Counted from the first letter of the stretch, positions 1-6,938 are shown. The stretch is 13,700 nucleotides of DNA from Boseongicola sp. SB0675_bin_26 (GCA_009843725.1 VYCX01000543.1:1-13700), one strand, 5' to 3'. Program-made: numbers and translations. Notes: a model not told the origin generated them from the letters alone.

Positions 1-50
1 GCCAGGCCGGCGCCAATATAGGCTCCCATTTGTACGACGTCACCTTCCAT
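1..50 (-). CDS. atpE: ATP synthase F0 subunit c, N-terminal part (runs off the window)
   Basis: Only the first 16 codons are present; the gene continues beyond position 1. The translation begins MEGDVVQMGAYIGAGL, the typical start of alphaproteobacterial F0 subunit c, the proteolipid that forms the rotating ring and carries the proton-binding carboxylate (that residue lies outside the window). The start at 50 is preferred over an in-frame ATG at 29 because an AAGGAG ribosome-binding site lies about 7 nt upstream of it and MEGD is the family's usual first residues. It follows atpB after 60 bp in the same direction, consistent with the atpI-atpB-atpE operon order. Confidence 0.9.
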   Translation of the reverse strand, partial: MEGDVVQMGAYIGAGL

Positions 51-110
51 TTGTATTCTCCTTGCGTTGGAAGTGTTTCCTGTGGCGGTCGACCCGCCGT
101 TGATGTTGAT

Positions 111-866
111 TCAGTGATGCGGATGCAGCGCGTCCCTCAGATAGACACATGTGAGGATGGCGAACACGTAGGCCTGGATGAACGACACGAGCGTCTCCAG
201 CGCATAGATTGCCGTGATCGCGAGAACCGACAGCGGAGAGATTGCAGCGATGGCCGCAAAGGTTGCGAAGACCTTGATCACCGCGTGGCCGGCCATCATG
301 TTGCCCGCAAGCCGGATCGAATGGCTGACCGGCCGCACGACGTAGCTGATGACTTCGATGATCGCGAGGATCGGGCGCAGCACGAGCGGCGCCGCCTGGA
401 TCCAGAAAAGCCCGAAGAATCCCGCGCCGTTCTTGACGAACCCGATGACGGTGACCGTCAGGAAGACCACGATTGCCATGACGGCCGTGACGGCGATGTG
501 GCTGGTCGTCGTGAATGACAGCGGCAGGAGACCCAGAAAGTTCGAGAACACGATGAACATGAACAGGGTCATTATGTAGGGGAAATAGCGCAGCCCGTCC
601 TTGCCCACGACATCCTCGACCATCCTGTAGACAAAGCCGTAGGCGAGTTCCGCAATCGACTGGGTCCGAGTCGGCACCAGCGCCCGGCCCCGCGTGCCCA
701 GGACAAGGAGCGCCACGACGCAAAGGACGGCGAGCGCCATCCAGAACGTCACGTTGGTAATCGTGACGATGCCTACCGGCCCGTCGCCGAAGAGCGGCCT
801 GACGATGAACTGGTCCATTGGATGGAATGCCAGCCCGCCTTCCTCTCCGTGTGTCTCGGTCGCCAC
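111..866 (-). CDS. atpB: ATP synthase F0 subunit a
   Basis: The 251-residue product is the membrane stator subunit that forms the two proton half-channels against the c ring. It is strongly hydrophobic, with several membrane segments (about residues 37-57, 96-116, 125-145, 165-180 and 195-240). The signature [14 protein letters not shown] carries the essential arginine, here R185. Most relatives have RLFGNMLAGH, so this one has Ala in place of Phe. The start is a GTG at 866 giving [11 protein letters not shown], separated by one base from the atpI stop (TGA-C-GTG) with a purine-rich GAGGGA upstream; an internal ATG (MDQF, residue 17) is a less likely start. Length and order match Rhodobacterales atpB. 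Confidence 0.95.
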   Translation of the reverse strand: MATETHGEEGGLAFHPMDQFIVRPLFGDGPVGIVTITNVTFWMALAVLCVVALLVLGTRGRALVPTRTQSIAELAYGFVYRMVEDVVGKDGLRYFPYIMTLFMFIVFSNFLGLLPLSFTTTSHIAVTAVMAIVVFLTVTVIGFVKNGAGFFGLFWIQAAPLVLRPILAIIEVISYVVRPVSHSIRLAGNMMAGHAVIKVFATFAAIAAISPLSVLAITAIYALETLVSFIQAYVFAILTCVYLRDALHPHH

Positions 867-867
867 G

Positions 868-1197
868 TCAGTCCCTCTGCTTGTCGTCCCCGGACGTGTC
901 CGGCGGCTGAATTTCCCTGGCCGTGTGCATCATGGTCTTGATGCCCGCGGCGAACCCGAAGAGCGTGAAGACGATCATCAGCCACGGCGCCGTGCCGAAA
1001 AGAGCGTCAAGCCCGAAGCCGATCCCGAAACCGATCCCCAGCCCCACGACCAGCTCGAGAACCATGCGCCAGGCCACATGGGCCTGGGAATAGTGCTCGT
1101 CCTGGTGGCGTTTCGGCGCATCCTTGTCGCGCCTTTCCGCGAGCTTCGCGTTCAGCGCCTCAAGCCGGGCCTTCCGATCCTCGTCGGTTGCGGCCAT
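868..1197 (-). CDS. atpI: AtpI/AtpZ family ATP synthase accessory protein
   Basis: This 109-residue protein has a charged cytoplasmic N-terminus (about 1-40, rich in Asp, Glu, Lys and Arg), two Gly-rich membrane helices (about 43-63 and 70-90) and a short polar tail. This is the layout of the small AtpI protein that heads F0 operons in alphaproteobacteria. The family is thought to help c-ring assembly or cation supply, but its precise role here is inferred. It is the first gene of the operon; its TGA is one base from the atpB GTG, so translation is probably coupled. The start ATG at 1197 has a weak GGGG-containing ribosome-binding site, and a promoter lies about 30 bp further upstream. Confidence 0.85.
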   Translation of the reverse strand: MAATDEDRKARLEALNAKLAERRDKDAPKRHQDEHYSQAHVAWRMVLELVVGLGIGFGIGFGLDALFGTAPWLMIVFTLFGFAAGIKTMMHTAREIQPPDTSGDDKQRD

Positions 1198-1227
1198 GCC
1201 AAAAACACCCCGTGAGAGTTCCCGCGC

Positions 1228-1256
1228 TGTCTAGGCAGGGAACCGGGGCAAGTCAA
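1228..1256 (-). promoter_or_regulatory. Candidate sigma70-type promoter of the atpIBE operon
   Basis: On the minus strand a -35 hexamer TTGACT (1256-1251) and a -10-like hexamer TAGACA (1233-1228) are separated by exactly 17 bp. Transcription would begin around 1221, leaving a leader of about 25 nt before the atpI ATG. This is the best promoter match between atpI and the divergent regulator. It is seen by eye and not tested. Confidence 0.5.
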
Positions 1257-1358
1257 GCGACCGGGAGTCGCAGCAATGCGACCGGCAACCATCTGATTCA
1301 AAACGATTAACGACGGAACCCGCTGATCAGGCTGGAATCGTCCGAAAGACGGGCACAT

Positions 1359-1374
1359 TCAACCTTCCGGTTGA
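1359..1374. promoter_or_regulatory. Perfect inverted repeat, candidate operator of the adjacent ArsR regulator
   Basis: The sequence TCAACC-TTCC-GGTTGA has perfect 6-bp arms with a 4-bp centre. It ends 31 bp before the regulator's ATG, and its right arm overlaps a possible -35 element TTGACG (1371-1376). ArsR-family dimers often bind short palindromes over their own promoter, so autoregulation is the natural reading. No other strong palindrome was seen in the intergenic region apart from a short self-complementary CTGATCAG near 1322. Confidence 0.45.
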
Positions 1375-1405
1375 CGATCCGGCGACTTGCACGGCAGATG
1401 AAGCA

Positions 1406-1732
1406 ATGAATCCGGCACTTGACGCCATATTTCAGGCGCTTGCGGACCCCACGCGCCGGCAGATCCTCACCATGCTCCTCGAGGACGACATGGCGGTCAC
1501 GGACGTGGCGGAGCCGTTTGACATGTCGCTGGCCGCGATCTCGAAGCATCTTCGCGTGCTTGTCCATGCCGGATTGATCAGCCAGGAAAGGCGTGGCCGG
1601 GTCGTCTGGTGCCAGCTTGAACCGCAAGCCCTCAAGGATGCCAGCGTCTGGATGCAGGGCTTTGGCCAGTTCGAGCCGGTCGATCTGGATGCGTTCGAGG
1701 CGTTCCTGGAGCGCGAACTGACCCGGGATTGA
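1406..1732 (+). CDS. ArsR/SmtB-family winged-helix transcriptional regulator
   Basis: The 108-residue protein has the ArsR fold in order: an N-terminal helix with ALADPTRRQIL (residues 11-21), a helix-turn-helix at about 31-57 (the segment with SLAAISKHLRVL), and a basic wing (ERRGRVVW, about 61-68). The only cysteine is C69 in the wing, and there is no ELCVCDL-type metal site, so it is not an arsenic or zinc sensor of the classic kind. It resembles the subgroup often paired with SRPBCC/AHSA1 genes, but no such partner lies downstream. It is divergent from atpI. The ribosome-binding site is poor. An overlapping micro-frame ATG AAG CAA TGA (1398-1409) shares bases with the start codon. The ligand is unknown. 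Confidence 0.85.
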   Translation: MNPALDAIFQALADPTRRQILTMLLEDDMAVTDVAEPFDMSLAAISKHLRVLVHAGLISQERRGRVVWCQLEPQALKDASVWMQGFGQFEPVDLDAFEAFLERELTRD

Positions 1733-2043
1733 AGCGTTCACGCGCTCCGGGGGGCCGGACTCCTGTCGTTGCGGGTCGCCGGATTCAATGGCTCGTCATG
1801 GCCCGCAAGGCGTCCAGCATTCAGGGCAAGCGCGCCCTGCAGGCAGCCACGAAGACCCGGTCCCTGTGTCGCGGATTGCGGATCCCTCGCGCGTTCACGG
1901 GGTAGGCACGGGTCCGGACGCGCCTCGTTGCCGGCTGGCCCCCGTGCGGAAGCGAGCCTGTTGCCTGCGCCTGGCACTCGTCCAGTTCCGCGGTGTCGAA
2001 TTCCGCAGGTGACGCGAATCCCGCGCCGTGGTATCATGCATCC
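1733..2043. other. Intergenic stretch without a supported gene
   Basis: About 310 bp lie between the ArsR gene and the next start. Short frames exist on both strands, including a 35-codon plus-strand frame at 1798-1905 rich in Arg and Lys. None has a ribosome-binding site or a recognisable product. No hairpin followed by a T-run was seen after the ArsR stop. The only element supported is the promoter-like sequence near its right end. Confidence 0.5.
2009..2037 (+). promoter_or_regulatory. Candidate promoter giving a leaderless mRNA
   Basis: A -35-like GTGACG (2009-2014) and a good -10 hexamer TATCAT (2032-2037) are 17 bp apart. The expected transcription start, about 7 bp after the -10, falls on or beside the ATG at 2044. 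That ATG has no recognisable Shine-Dalgarno sequence, which fits a leaderless transcript. The -35 is weak, so this is tentative. Confidence 0.4.
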
Positions 2044-4461
2044 ATGCGAAATTCCTGGGGTTTCGAACTCGACACGTCCGTTGTCCGGTTGATGTACCGG
2101 GACGGCCACGCATGGACGGAAGTCGCCAAGGAGCGGATCGAAGGCGCGGATTTCGAAGAGCGCCTGCAGGCATTGGTGGCGCTGAGCGGGCATGACGCGG
2201 CGGCAGACCTGCTTTTTCCCCGCAGCCAGATACTGTACGCAGATGTCCGGATTGATCCCGACAGCGCCACGCGGCAGGAACTCGAACGCGTTCTGGACGA
2301 GCATGTGCCGCACCGGATCGGCGAACTGGATCTCGACTGGGAAGCGACGGTGCACGGCACCGTGCGGATCGCGGCAATTTCGCTGGAGACCCTGAAAGAG
2401 GCCTTGGACTTTGCCTCGGCGCACGGCATCCGGGTCGGCAAGCTCTCCTCGCTCACTGACCCGGATGACTTTCCTCGCTCTCCCAACTTCTGCGGACGTG
2501 GGGCGAAAGTTCCGCTTTCATCCATGATCGACAACGTCTCGGCCGCCAAGGCCCGCAGCGTCACCGTTGCAGGAATGGGCAGCCGTTTGATGCCTTTGCT
2601 GGGCACGGCCGGCCATTGGATCCTGCAGCGCCAGCGAATCGGTGCGATGTTCGCCGTTGCGGTCGCCGCCGCCGTGGGAATTGCGGCCTTCCTGCCGACC
2701 ACGTTGCCGCCTGAGGTTGGGACCTCCGAACAGCCGCTGGAAGAACGCCCCGAAAGCGAGCTGGCGTCGGGAGCACCCCTGACCGAACCGGAATTGACCG
2801 CGCCGGCGCCGGAAAGCGTGGACACGGCGAATGACTTCTTGCGGCGGCAGCCGCCGGCTGTCCACGCCGACGCGCGGCGCCTCGCGGACCTTTGGCGCCG
2901 CGGCGAGCTTCAGGCACCCGCCGATGGCGTCGGCATCACCGCGGTGCCCGAGACGCGTGCATTGGCCTGGACGCAGCCGCACGTCCCGCCCTTGCCGCAA
3001 GTCGGGCACGAAGGGCCGGAGCGCACGGACACGGCGCATGGTCTCTTGCTGAAACAGCCACCTGACGTCCACGCCGGCGCGCGGCGGCTGACGGACCTGT
3101 GGCGCCGCGGCGAGCTTCAGGCACCGTCCGACGACACCGGCATCGCCGCCATTCCCCTGCCGACGTCATTGGCCTGGACGCAGCCGCATGTCCCACCCCT
3201 GCCGCAAGCCGGGCACGAGGCGCCGACGCGCGCGGACATGGCAAACGGTCTCTTGCTGCAACAACCGCCGGTCGTCCACGCCGACGCGCGGCAGCTTTCG
3301 GGCCAATGGCGCCGGGGCGAACTCCAGGCGCTCGCCGGGAACACCGGCATCGCCGTAGCCGCCTTGCCGACGACATTGGCCATGACGCGGCCGCATCTTC
3401 CGCTTTCGCCGCAAGCTGTGCGGGACTCGCTGACGCGCGTGGACAGTGCGCATGGTCTCTTGCTGCAGCAGCCGCCGGTCGTCCACGCCGACTTGCAACA
3501 GTTGTCGGACCTTTGGCGTCGGGGCGAACTTCGGGAACCCGCCGATGACGCCGGCATGGCAGCCTCGCCCTTGACGAGGACGTTGGCCTTGACGCGGCCT
3601 CATCTCGCACCGTCGCCGCAATCCGGACGCGCCGCAGCTCTTGTCCTGGACACCCCGCTCCCGGTCGACCGCGATTCGTTGGCATCCGCAACTGCGGACC
3701 GCGTCATGCCGCATGACCGTCCTGCACCTGGAACGAAGCCCGCAATCGACCGGCCGGCATACGCGTTGCGGGAACCAGGCGACTTTCCGGGAGGCCCCGT
3801 CGACGCCGGACCTGCACCGGAAACGGGCGCCAGCCACGCGTCGGTCCCTCCGGACCTCCAGCCACGCATGCGACCCGACGGGTTCACGGAATACGTCGAA
3901 CGCCTGAAATTCGGCGGCCGCACTCTTGCGGAACTCGCAGCCCTGCGCGCCCCGCCGCGACCGGCTTCGGCCCAGCAACTGGCCTCCAGCTCAGCGGAAC
4001 CATCTGCCGCGACGGTCGGTTCCGGGTCTTCGGCGCCCGGAATGCGGCCTGGCAATTTTGAAGCAGTCGTCGCGGCGGCCGATGCCCAGAGACGTCTCGC
4101 GGCCGCTACGCAGGCGCAGCGGGCCCTGGATGCCGCGAGGAATGCGCAGTCCGCTCTTGTTGCTGATGCCGAGCCCGAATTGCCGCGGGAGGACCTGACG
4201 AGCCGGGGCACGCCGTCACGCTCGACCGTTGCCATGCGCGCGACGATCCCGGATGCGATCAGGCTCAATGAAGTCAACCTCGTGGGCGTCTATGGCACCA
4301 CTGGCGATCGCCGCGCGCTCGTGCGCCTGCCCTCGGGACGATACGTGCGCGTGCGGGTCGGCGATCGCGTCGACGGGGGCAGGGTTGCACGGATCACCGA
4401 AAGCGAACTGTTCTACCAGAAGGGCAACCAGACGGTCTCGCTGAGAGTCCCAAGGGGCTGA
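2044..4461 (+). CDS. Large bitopic membrane protein, GspL/PilM-like N-terminus, repeat linker, PilP/GspC-like C-terminus
   Basis: The 805-residue protein has four regions. Residues 1 to about 150 resemble the start of a GspL/PilM actin-like cytoplasmic domain (SWGFELDTSVVRLMYRDG, then SQILYADVRI and a strand-helix pattern). Residues about 199-217 form one membrane helix (FAVAVAAAVGIAAFL). A long Pro/Ala-rich linker follows, with four 69-residue repeats at 261-536. The last ~75 residues (ending NEVNLVGVYGTTGDRRALV... to VSLRVPRG) look like the PilP/GspC homology-region beta domain. Rhodobacterales relatives are often annotated misleadingly as 'translation initiation factor 2'. The family assignment comes from pattern recall; function is unknown, and the layout suggests an envelope protein linking cytoplasm and periplasm. 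ATG 2044 is preferred over GTG 1993 because the domain begins there. No pilus or secretion genes lie nearby. Confidence 0.75.
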   Translation: MRNSWGFELDTSVVRLMYRDGHAWTEVAKERIEGADFEERLQALVALSGHDAAADLLFPRSQILYADVRIDPDSATRQELERVLDEHVPHRIGELDLDWEATVHGTVRIAAISLETLKEALDFASAHGIRVGKLSSLTDPDDFPRSPNFCGRGAKVPLSSMIDNVSAAKARSVTVAGMGSRLMPLLGTAGHWILQRQRIGAMFAVAVAAAVGIAAFLPTTLPPEVGTSEQPLEERPESELASGAPLTEPELTAPAPESVDTANDFLRRQPPAVHADARRLADLWRRGELQAPADGVGITAVPETRALAWTQPHVPPLPQVGHEGPERTDTAHGLLLKQPPDVHAGARRLTDLWRRGELQAPSDDTGIAAIPLPTSLAWTQPHVPPLPQAGHEAPTRADMANGLLLQQPPVVHADARQLSGQWRRGELQALAGNTGIAVAALPTTLAMTRPHLPLSPQAVRDSLTRVDSAHGLLLQQPPVVHADLQQLSDLWRRGELREPADDAGMAASPLTRTLALTRPHLAPSPQSGRAAALVLDTPLPVDRDSLASATADRVMPHDRPAPGTKPAIDRPAYALREPGDFPGGPVDAGPAPETGASHASVPPDLQPRMRPDGFTEYVERLKFGGRTLAELAALRAPPRPASAQQLASSSAEPSAATVGSGSSAPGMRPGNFEAVVAAADAQRRLAAATQAQRALDAARNAQSALVADAEPELPREDLTSRGTPSRSTVAMRATIPDAIRLNEVNLVGVYGTTGDRRALVRLPSGRYVRVRVGDRVDGGRVARITESELFYQKGNQTVSLRVPRG
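2824..3651 (+). repeat. Four tandem 207-bp coding repeats (69 residues each)
   Basis: Units lie at 2824-3030, 3031-3237, 3238-3444 and 3445-3651, with no insertion or deletion between them. The conserved skeleton per unit is a start like TAHGLLLQQPP, then VHAD, a Leu-rich helix, WRRGEL, GIA or GMA, LA-T, and (Q/R)PH(V/L) with a Pro-rich end. Units 1 and 2 share the segment AWTQPHVPPLPQ, units 2-4 share GLLL-QPP, and units 3 and 4 share QQPPVVHAD. This indicates stepwise tandem duplication. They lie in the part predicted to be periplasmic. Confidence 0.9.
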
Positions 4462-4478
4462 CAGGACGGACCGGCACG

Positions 4479-5603
4479 TCACGGAATGGCCGCCGGCCGC
4501 TGTCCGGAAACCGCTTCGCGGTATTCCCCCCTTGCGAGCTCCTCGGCCTCGATCGATTCGAAGAGCGCCCTGAAATTGCCTTCCCCGAACCCCTCGTCGC
4601 CCTTCCTCTGGATGAACTCGAAGAAGATCGGACCGATCACGGTCTTCGAGAAGATCTGCAGCAGGATCCTTGTCTCGCGACCGTTCACGACCCCTTCCCC
4701 GTCGATCAGGATGCCGTGCCTCTTCATCCTTTCGACCGGCTCCTCGTGGCCGGCGACACGCTCCCTTGACAGTTCGTAGTACGTGGCCGGAGGCGACGGC
4801 ATGAACCGAACGCCGTTTTCGTGGATCGCATCGGTTGCGTCATAGATGTCGCGCGCCCCGACGGCGATATGCTGGATGCCCTCGCCATTGTACTTCTTCA
4901 GGTAGGTGACGATCTGGCCCGTCTCGCCGCGGTCCTCGTTGATCGGAATGCGTATCCTGCCGCATGGCGACGTGAGGGCGCGGCTGTAAAGACCCGTGTA
5001 CCTGCCCTGGATGTCGAAGAAGCGGATTTCCCTGAAGTTGAACATGTCGCCGTAGAACCGGAACCACACGTCCATGTTGCCCTTGAAAACGTTGTGGGTC
5101 AGGTGATCGATGTACCAGAACCCCACGCCCTCCGGCTTGCTCGTCGCAAGCCAGTTGAACTCCTCGTTGTAGGGCGAGGTGTCGTGGTAGCGGTCGATGA
5201 AGTAGATGAGGCTGCCGCCAATGCCGACGATGGCCGGCACATCCATGGTCTTGCCCGGTCCGGCATACTCCTCGGCCCCGAGCGCCACGGCATGCGCAAG
5301 GGCGTGTTTCGCGTCCACGACGCGCCATGCCATCGAGGGCGCGGCAGGCCCGTGCTTCCCGATGAACCCGCTCGCGTGGCTGCACGGCTCGGCATTGATG
5401 ACGTAGGTGATGTCGCCCTGCTGCCAAAGCTCGACGGCCTTGGCCTTGTGCGTCGCGACATGCGCATATCCCATTCTGGCGAACAGGTCACGGAGCTTCT
5501 GCGGCTCGGGATGAGCGAATTCAACGAACTCGAACCCGTCGGTTCCGGCCGGATTCTCGGGCGTGATCCTGGACTTGGGCGCGTCATGCGGAAAAGGACC
5601 CAA
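4479..5603 (-). CDS. hpd: 4-hydroxyphenylpyruvate dioxygenase
   Basis: This 374-residue Fe(II) enzyme converts 4-hydroxyphenylpyruvate to homogentisate in tyrosine and phenylalanine catabolism. Two vicinal-oxygen-chelate domains are visible. The iron ligands are placed as in the family: H167 in YIDHLTHNV, H245 in GEGIQHIAVG and E329 in IFFEFIQRKG. The C-terminal gating helix (GEGNFRALFESIE) is present. The start is a TTG at 5603: it gives MGPFPHDAP, the normal family N-terminus, and has AAGGAG 8 nt upstream. An in-frame ATG at 5666 would add 21 residues unlike the family. It is convergent with the upstream large membrane-protein gene (17-bp gap) and divergent from an Lrp-type regulator. Confidence 0.95.
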   Translation of the reverse strand: MGPFPHDAPKSRITPENPAGTDGFEFVEFAHPEPQKLRDLFARMGYAHVATHKAKAVELWQQGDITYVINAEPCSHASGFIGKHGPAAPSMAWRVVDAKHALAHAVALGAEEYAGPGKTMDVPAIVGIGGSLIYFIDRYHDTSPYNEEFNWLATSKPEGVGFWYIDHLTHNVFKGNMDVWFRFYGDMFNFREIRFFDIQGRYTGLYSRALTSPCGRIRIPINEDRGETGQIVTYLKKYNGEGIQHIAVGARDIYDATDAIHENGVRFMPSPPATYYELSRERVAGHEEPVERMKRHGILIDGEGVVNGRETRILLQIFSKTVIGPIFFEFIQRKGDEGFGEGNFRALFESIEAEELARGEYREAVSGQRPAAIP

Positions 5604-5611
5604 TCGCGCAT

Positions 5612-5617
5612 CTCCTT
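5612..5617 (-). promoter_or_regulatory. Ribosome-binding site fixing the TTG start of hpd
   Basis: The minus strand reads AAGGAG-ATGCGCGA-TTG, a full Shine-Dalgarno core with 8-nt spacing to the TTG at 5603. The ATG inside the spacer (5611-5609) is in another frame, so it cannot start hpd. Confidence 0.75.
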
Positions 5618-5700
5618 CTGTTGCGTTGGGCAACCATAGCGCGATGACGATGCGCGTCTTGCGCATTTTTCAGGGTCTGACCTTTATTTCCACATAAATA

Positions 5701-5726
5701 TTGCATATTTTTTATGAATAATGCAA
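5701..5726. promoter_or_regulatory. AT-rich palindrome between hpd and the Lrp-type gene, likely operator and promoter region
   Basis: The arms TTGCAT (5701-5706) and ATGCAA (5721-5726) are perfect inverted copies separated by 14 bp of A/T-rich sequence, in an AT-rich island (about 5670-5726) that stands out from the GC-rich surroundings. Read on the minus strand, the right arm is TTGCAT followed after 17 bp by CAATAT (5703-5698), a plausible promoter for hpd. Lrp/AsnC proteins favour AT-rich palindromes next to their own gene and a divergent target, so binding by the neighbouring regulator is inferred. Confidence 0.5.
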
Positions 5727-5744
5727 GATTCCCGCATGACAGGC

Positions 5745-6197
5745 ATGGACGATACGGATCTGCGGCTTATGGCCACGCTCCAGGGCAATGCTCAGCTGAC
5801 CTCCGAGAGACTCGGCGAAATCCTGCACCTCTCGCCAAGCCAGGTCGGACGGCGACGTCAGCGCCTTGAAGCCGCAGGCTACATCGAAGGCTATCGCGCC
5901 CGGATATCAGCAACCCGGCTCGGCCTCTCGGTGCAGGCCTTCGTGGCCGTCCAGATGGCGAGCCACGCACCCGCCCTGATCAGGACATTCGTTCGAACAA
6001 TCGAAACCCGGCGCGAAATCACCAGCGCCTGGACCATGACGGGCGAGGCGGACTATCTCCTCAGGGTCTACTGCGCGGACTTGCCGACGTTCAACCGGTT
6101 GGTCCACGAGGTCCTGCTGCCCCACGCCGCGGTGGCCCGCGTGCAAAGCCAGATCGTCATGGAACAGATCAAGGTGGACGGGCCGTTGCCGGTCTGA
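5745..6197 (+). CDS. Lrp/AsnC-family transcriptional regulator
   Basis: The 150-residue protein starts MDDTDLRLMATLQGNAQL, the standard Lrp opening, with a helix-turn-helix at about 18-42 (LGEILHLSPSQVGRRRQRLE) and an RAM effector-binding domain from about 63 to 142 that includes TGEADYLLRV (99-108). In-frame ATGs at 5721 and 5736 are possible, but the first lies inside the intergenic palindrome, so 5745 is preferred; no start has a strong ribosome-binding site. Divergence from hpd suggests it controls aromatic amino-acid breakdown, probably sensing an amino acid. This is inferred from position. Confidence 0.88.
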   Translation: MDDTDLRLMATLQGNAQLTSERLGEILHLSPSQVGRRRQRLEAAGYIEGYRARISATRLGLSVQAFVAVQMASHAPALIRTFVRTIETRREITSAWTMTGEADYLLRVYCADLPTFNRLVHEVLLPHAAVARVQSQIVMEQIKVDGPLPV

Positions 6198-6254
6198 GTC
6201 CGCCGGTGGCCCAGCCTGCTGCGCTTGCCTGCCCTTCGCGGCCGGTGGCGCCCG

Positions 6255-6938
6255 CTAGGCTTGTCCCGGCCTGGAGGCCTGTCGACCGCCGTCGGCTTCC
6301 GGGCGTCCGCCGGTTCGATCGAAGTAGGCCGCGATCGCGTGATCGAGCTCCTTGTTGAGGTCGTCCCCGCGCCGGCGTGCCCAGATCAGGGCCTGGAGCC
6401 GCAGGTCGCGGTTGGAGAAGTCAATCGTTCCGGTCCTGAGAAGATAGATCGCGATGTCGGCATGCTTGTTCTTGATTGCCTCGATGAGGGCGTTGTTTCT
6501 TCCGGTCTTGTCCGAAATGTTCACGTTCGCGCCGTGGCTGACAAGGCACCGCGCAATGTGGGCATGACCCTTGACGGCAGACTCGATCAGCGCGGTGCGC
6601 CCGTAGTACTCGGCCTGGAGATCCACCATTGTCTTGGGATGGCGCAGCAGGCACTCCACGATGTCGAGGTTTCCGCTGCCGGCGGCCAGCATCAGCGGCG
6701 TGCTCCCCCACTTGTTCCTGGAATTGACGTCGATGTCCGGATGTTCCAGCAGCAGCCTGGTCAAGTCGCCGTGCTGACCGTGAACGGCAACGTGAAGCGC
6801 CGTCCAGCCGTCGCCGTCGGCGGCATTGACATCCGCGGCCGCAAGGGCCGACCGGATCGCCTGGACATCGCCCGCGACCGCTGCCTGGATCAGCTCGGCG
6901 CCTTCGCCGGACTGTTGGTGTTCAACCATGGCCTTCAT
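6255..6938 (-). CDS. Ankyrin-repeat protein
   Basis: The 227-residue protein consists almost wholly of ankyrin repeats: a capping repeat at about 11-40, then DGWTALHVAVHGQHGDLTRL (43-62), GSTPLMLAAGSGNLDIVECL (78-97), YGRTALIESAVKGHAHIARC (112-131) and GRNNALIEAIKNKHADIAIY (146-165). A charged helical end follows (about 180-210). No signal peptide, membrane helix or enzymatic domain is visible, so a cytoplasmic protein-binding role is likely; the partner is unknown. ATG 6938 or ATG 6929 may be the start: the purine tract GAAGAAAGGG is 2 nt from the first and 11 nt from the second. It lies 190 bp downstream of ureG in the same direction, so read-through from the urease operon is possible but unproven. 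Confidence 0.85.
   Translation of the reverse strand: MKAMVEHQQSGEGAELIQAAVAGDVQAIRSALAAADVNAADGDGWTALHVAVHGQHGDLTRLLLEHPDIDVNSRNKWGSTPLMLAAGSGNLDIVECLLRHPKTMVDLQAEYYGRTALIESAVKGHAHIARCLVSHGANVNISDKTGRNNALIEAIKNKHADIAIYLLRTGTIDFSNRDLRLQALIWARRRGDDLNKELDHAIAAYFDRTGGRPEADGGRQASRPGQA

Noticed and set aside
1798..1905. A 35-codon basic frame (MARKASSIQGKRALQ...) in the intergenic gap
   Set aside because: No ribosome-binding site, no coupling to neighbours and no recognisable product; too short to support from composition alone.
1738..2424. A minus-strand frame across the ArsR downstream gap and the start of the large membrane-protein gene
   Set aside because: Arg/Pro-rich shadow composition and no family resemblance; it overlaps the well-supported plus-strand N-terminal domain.
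2824..3651. Repeat array considered as CRISPR or minisatellite
   Set aside because: Units are 207 bp, coding, in frame and without spacers; they are protein-level tandem repeats.
4821..5639. A plus-strand frame of 272 codons opposite hpd
   Set aside because: It is fully antisense to a complete hpd gene, with no ribosome-binding site or recognisable domain.
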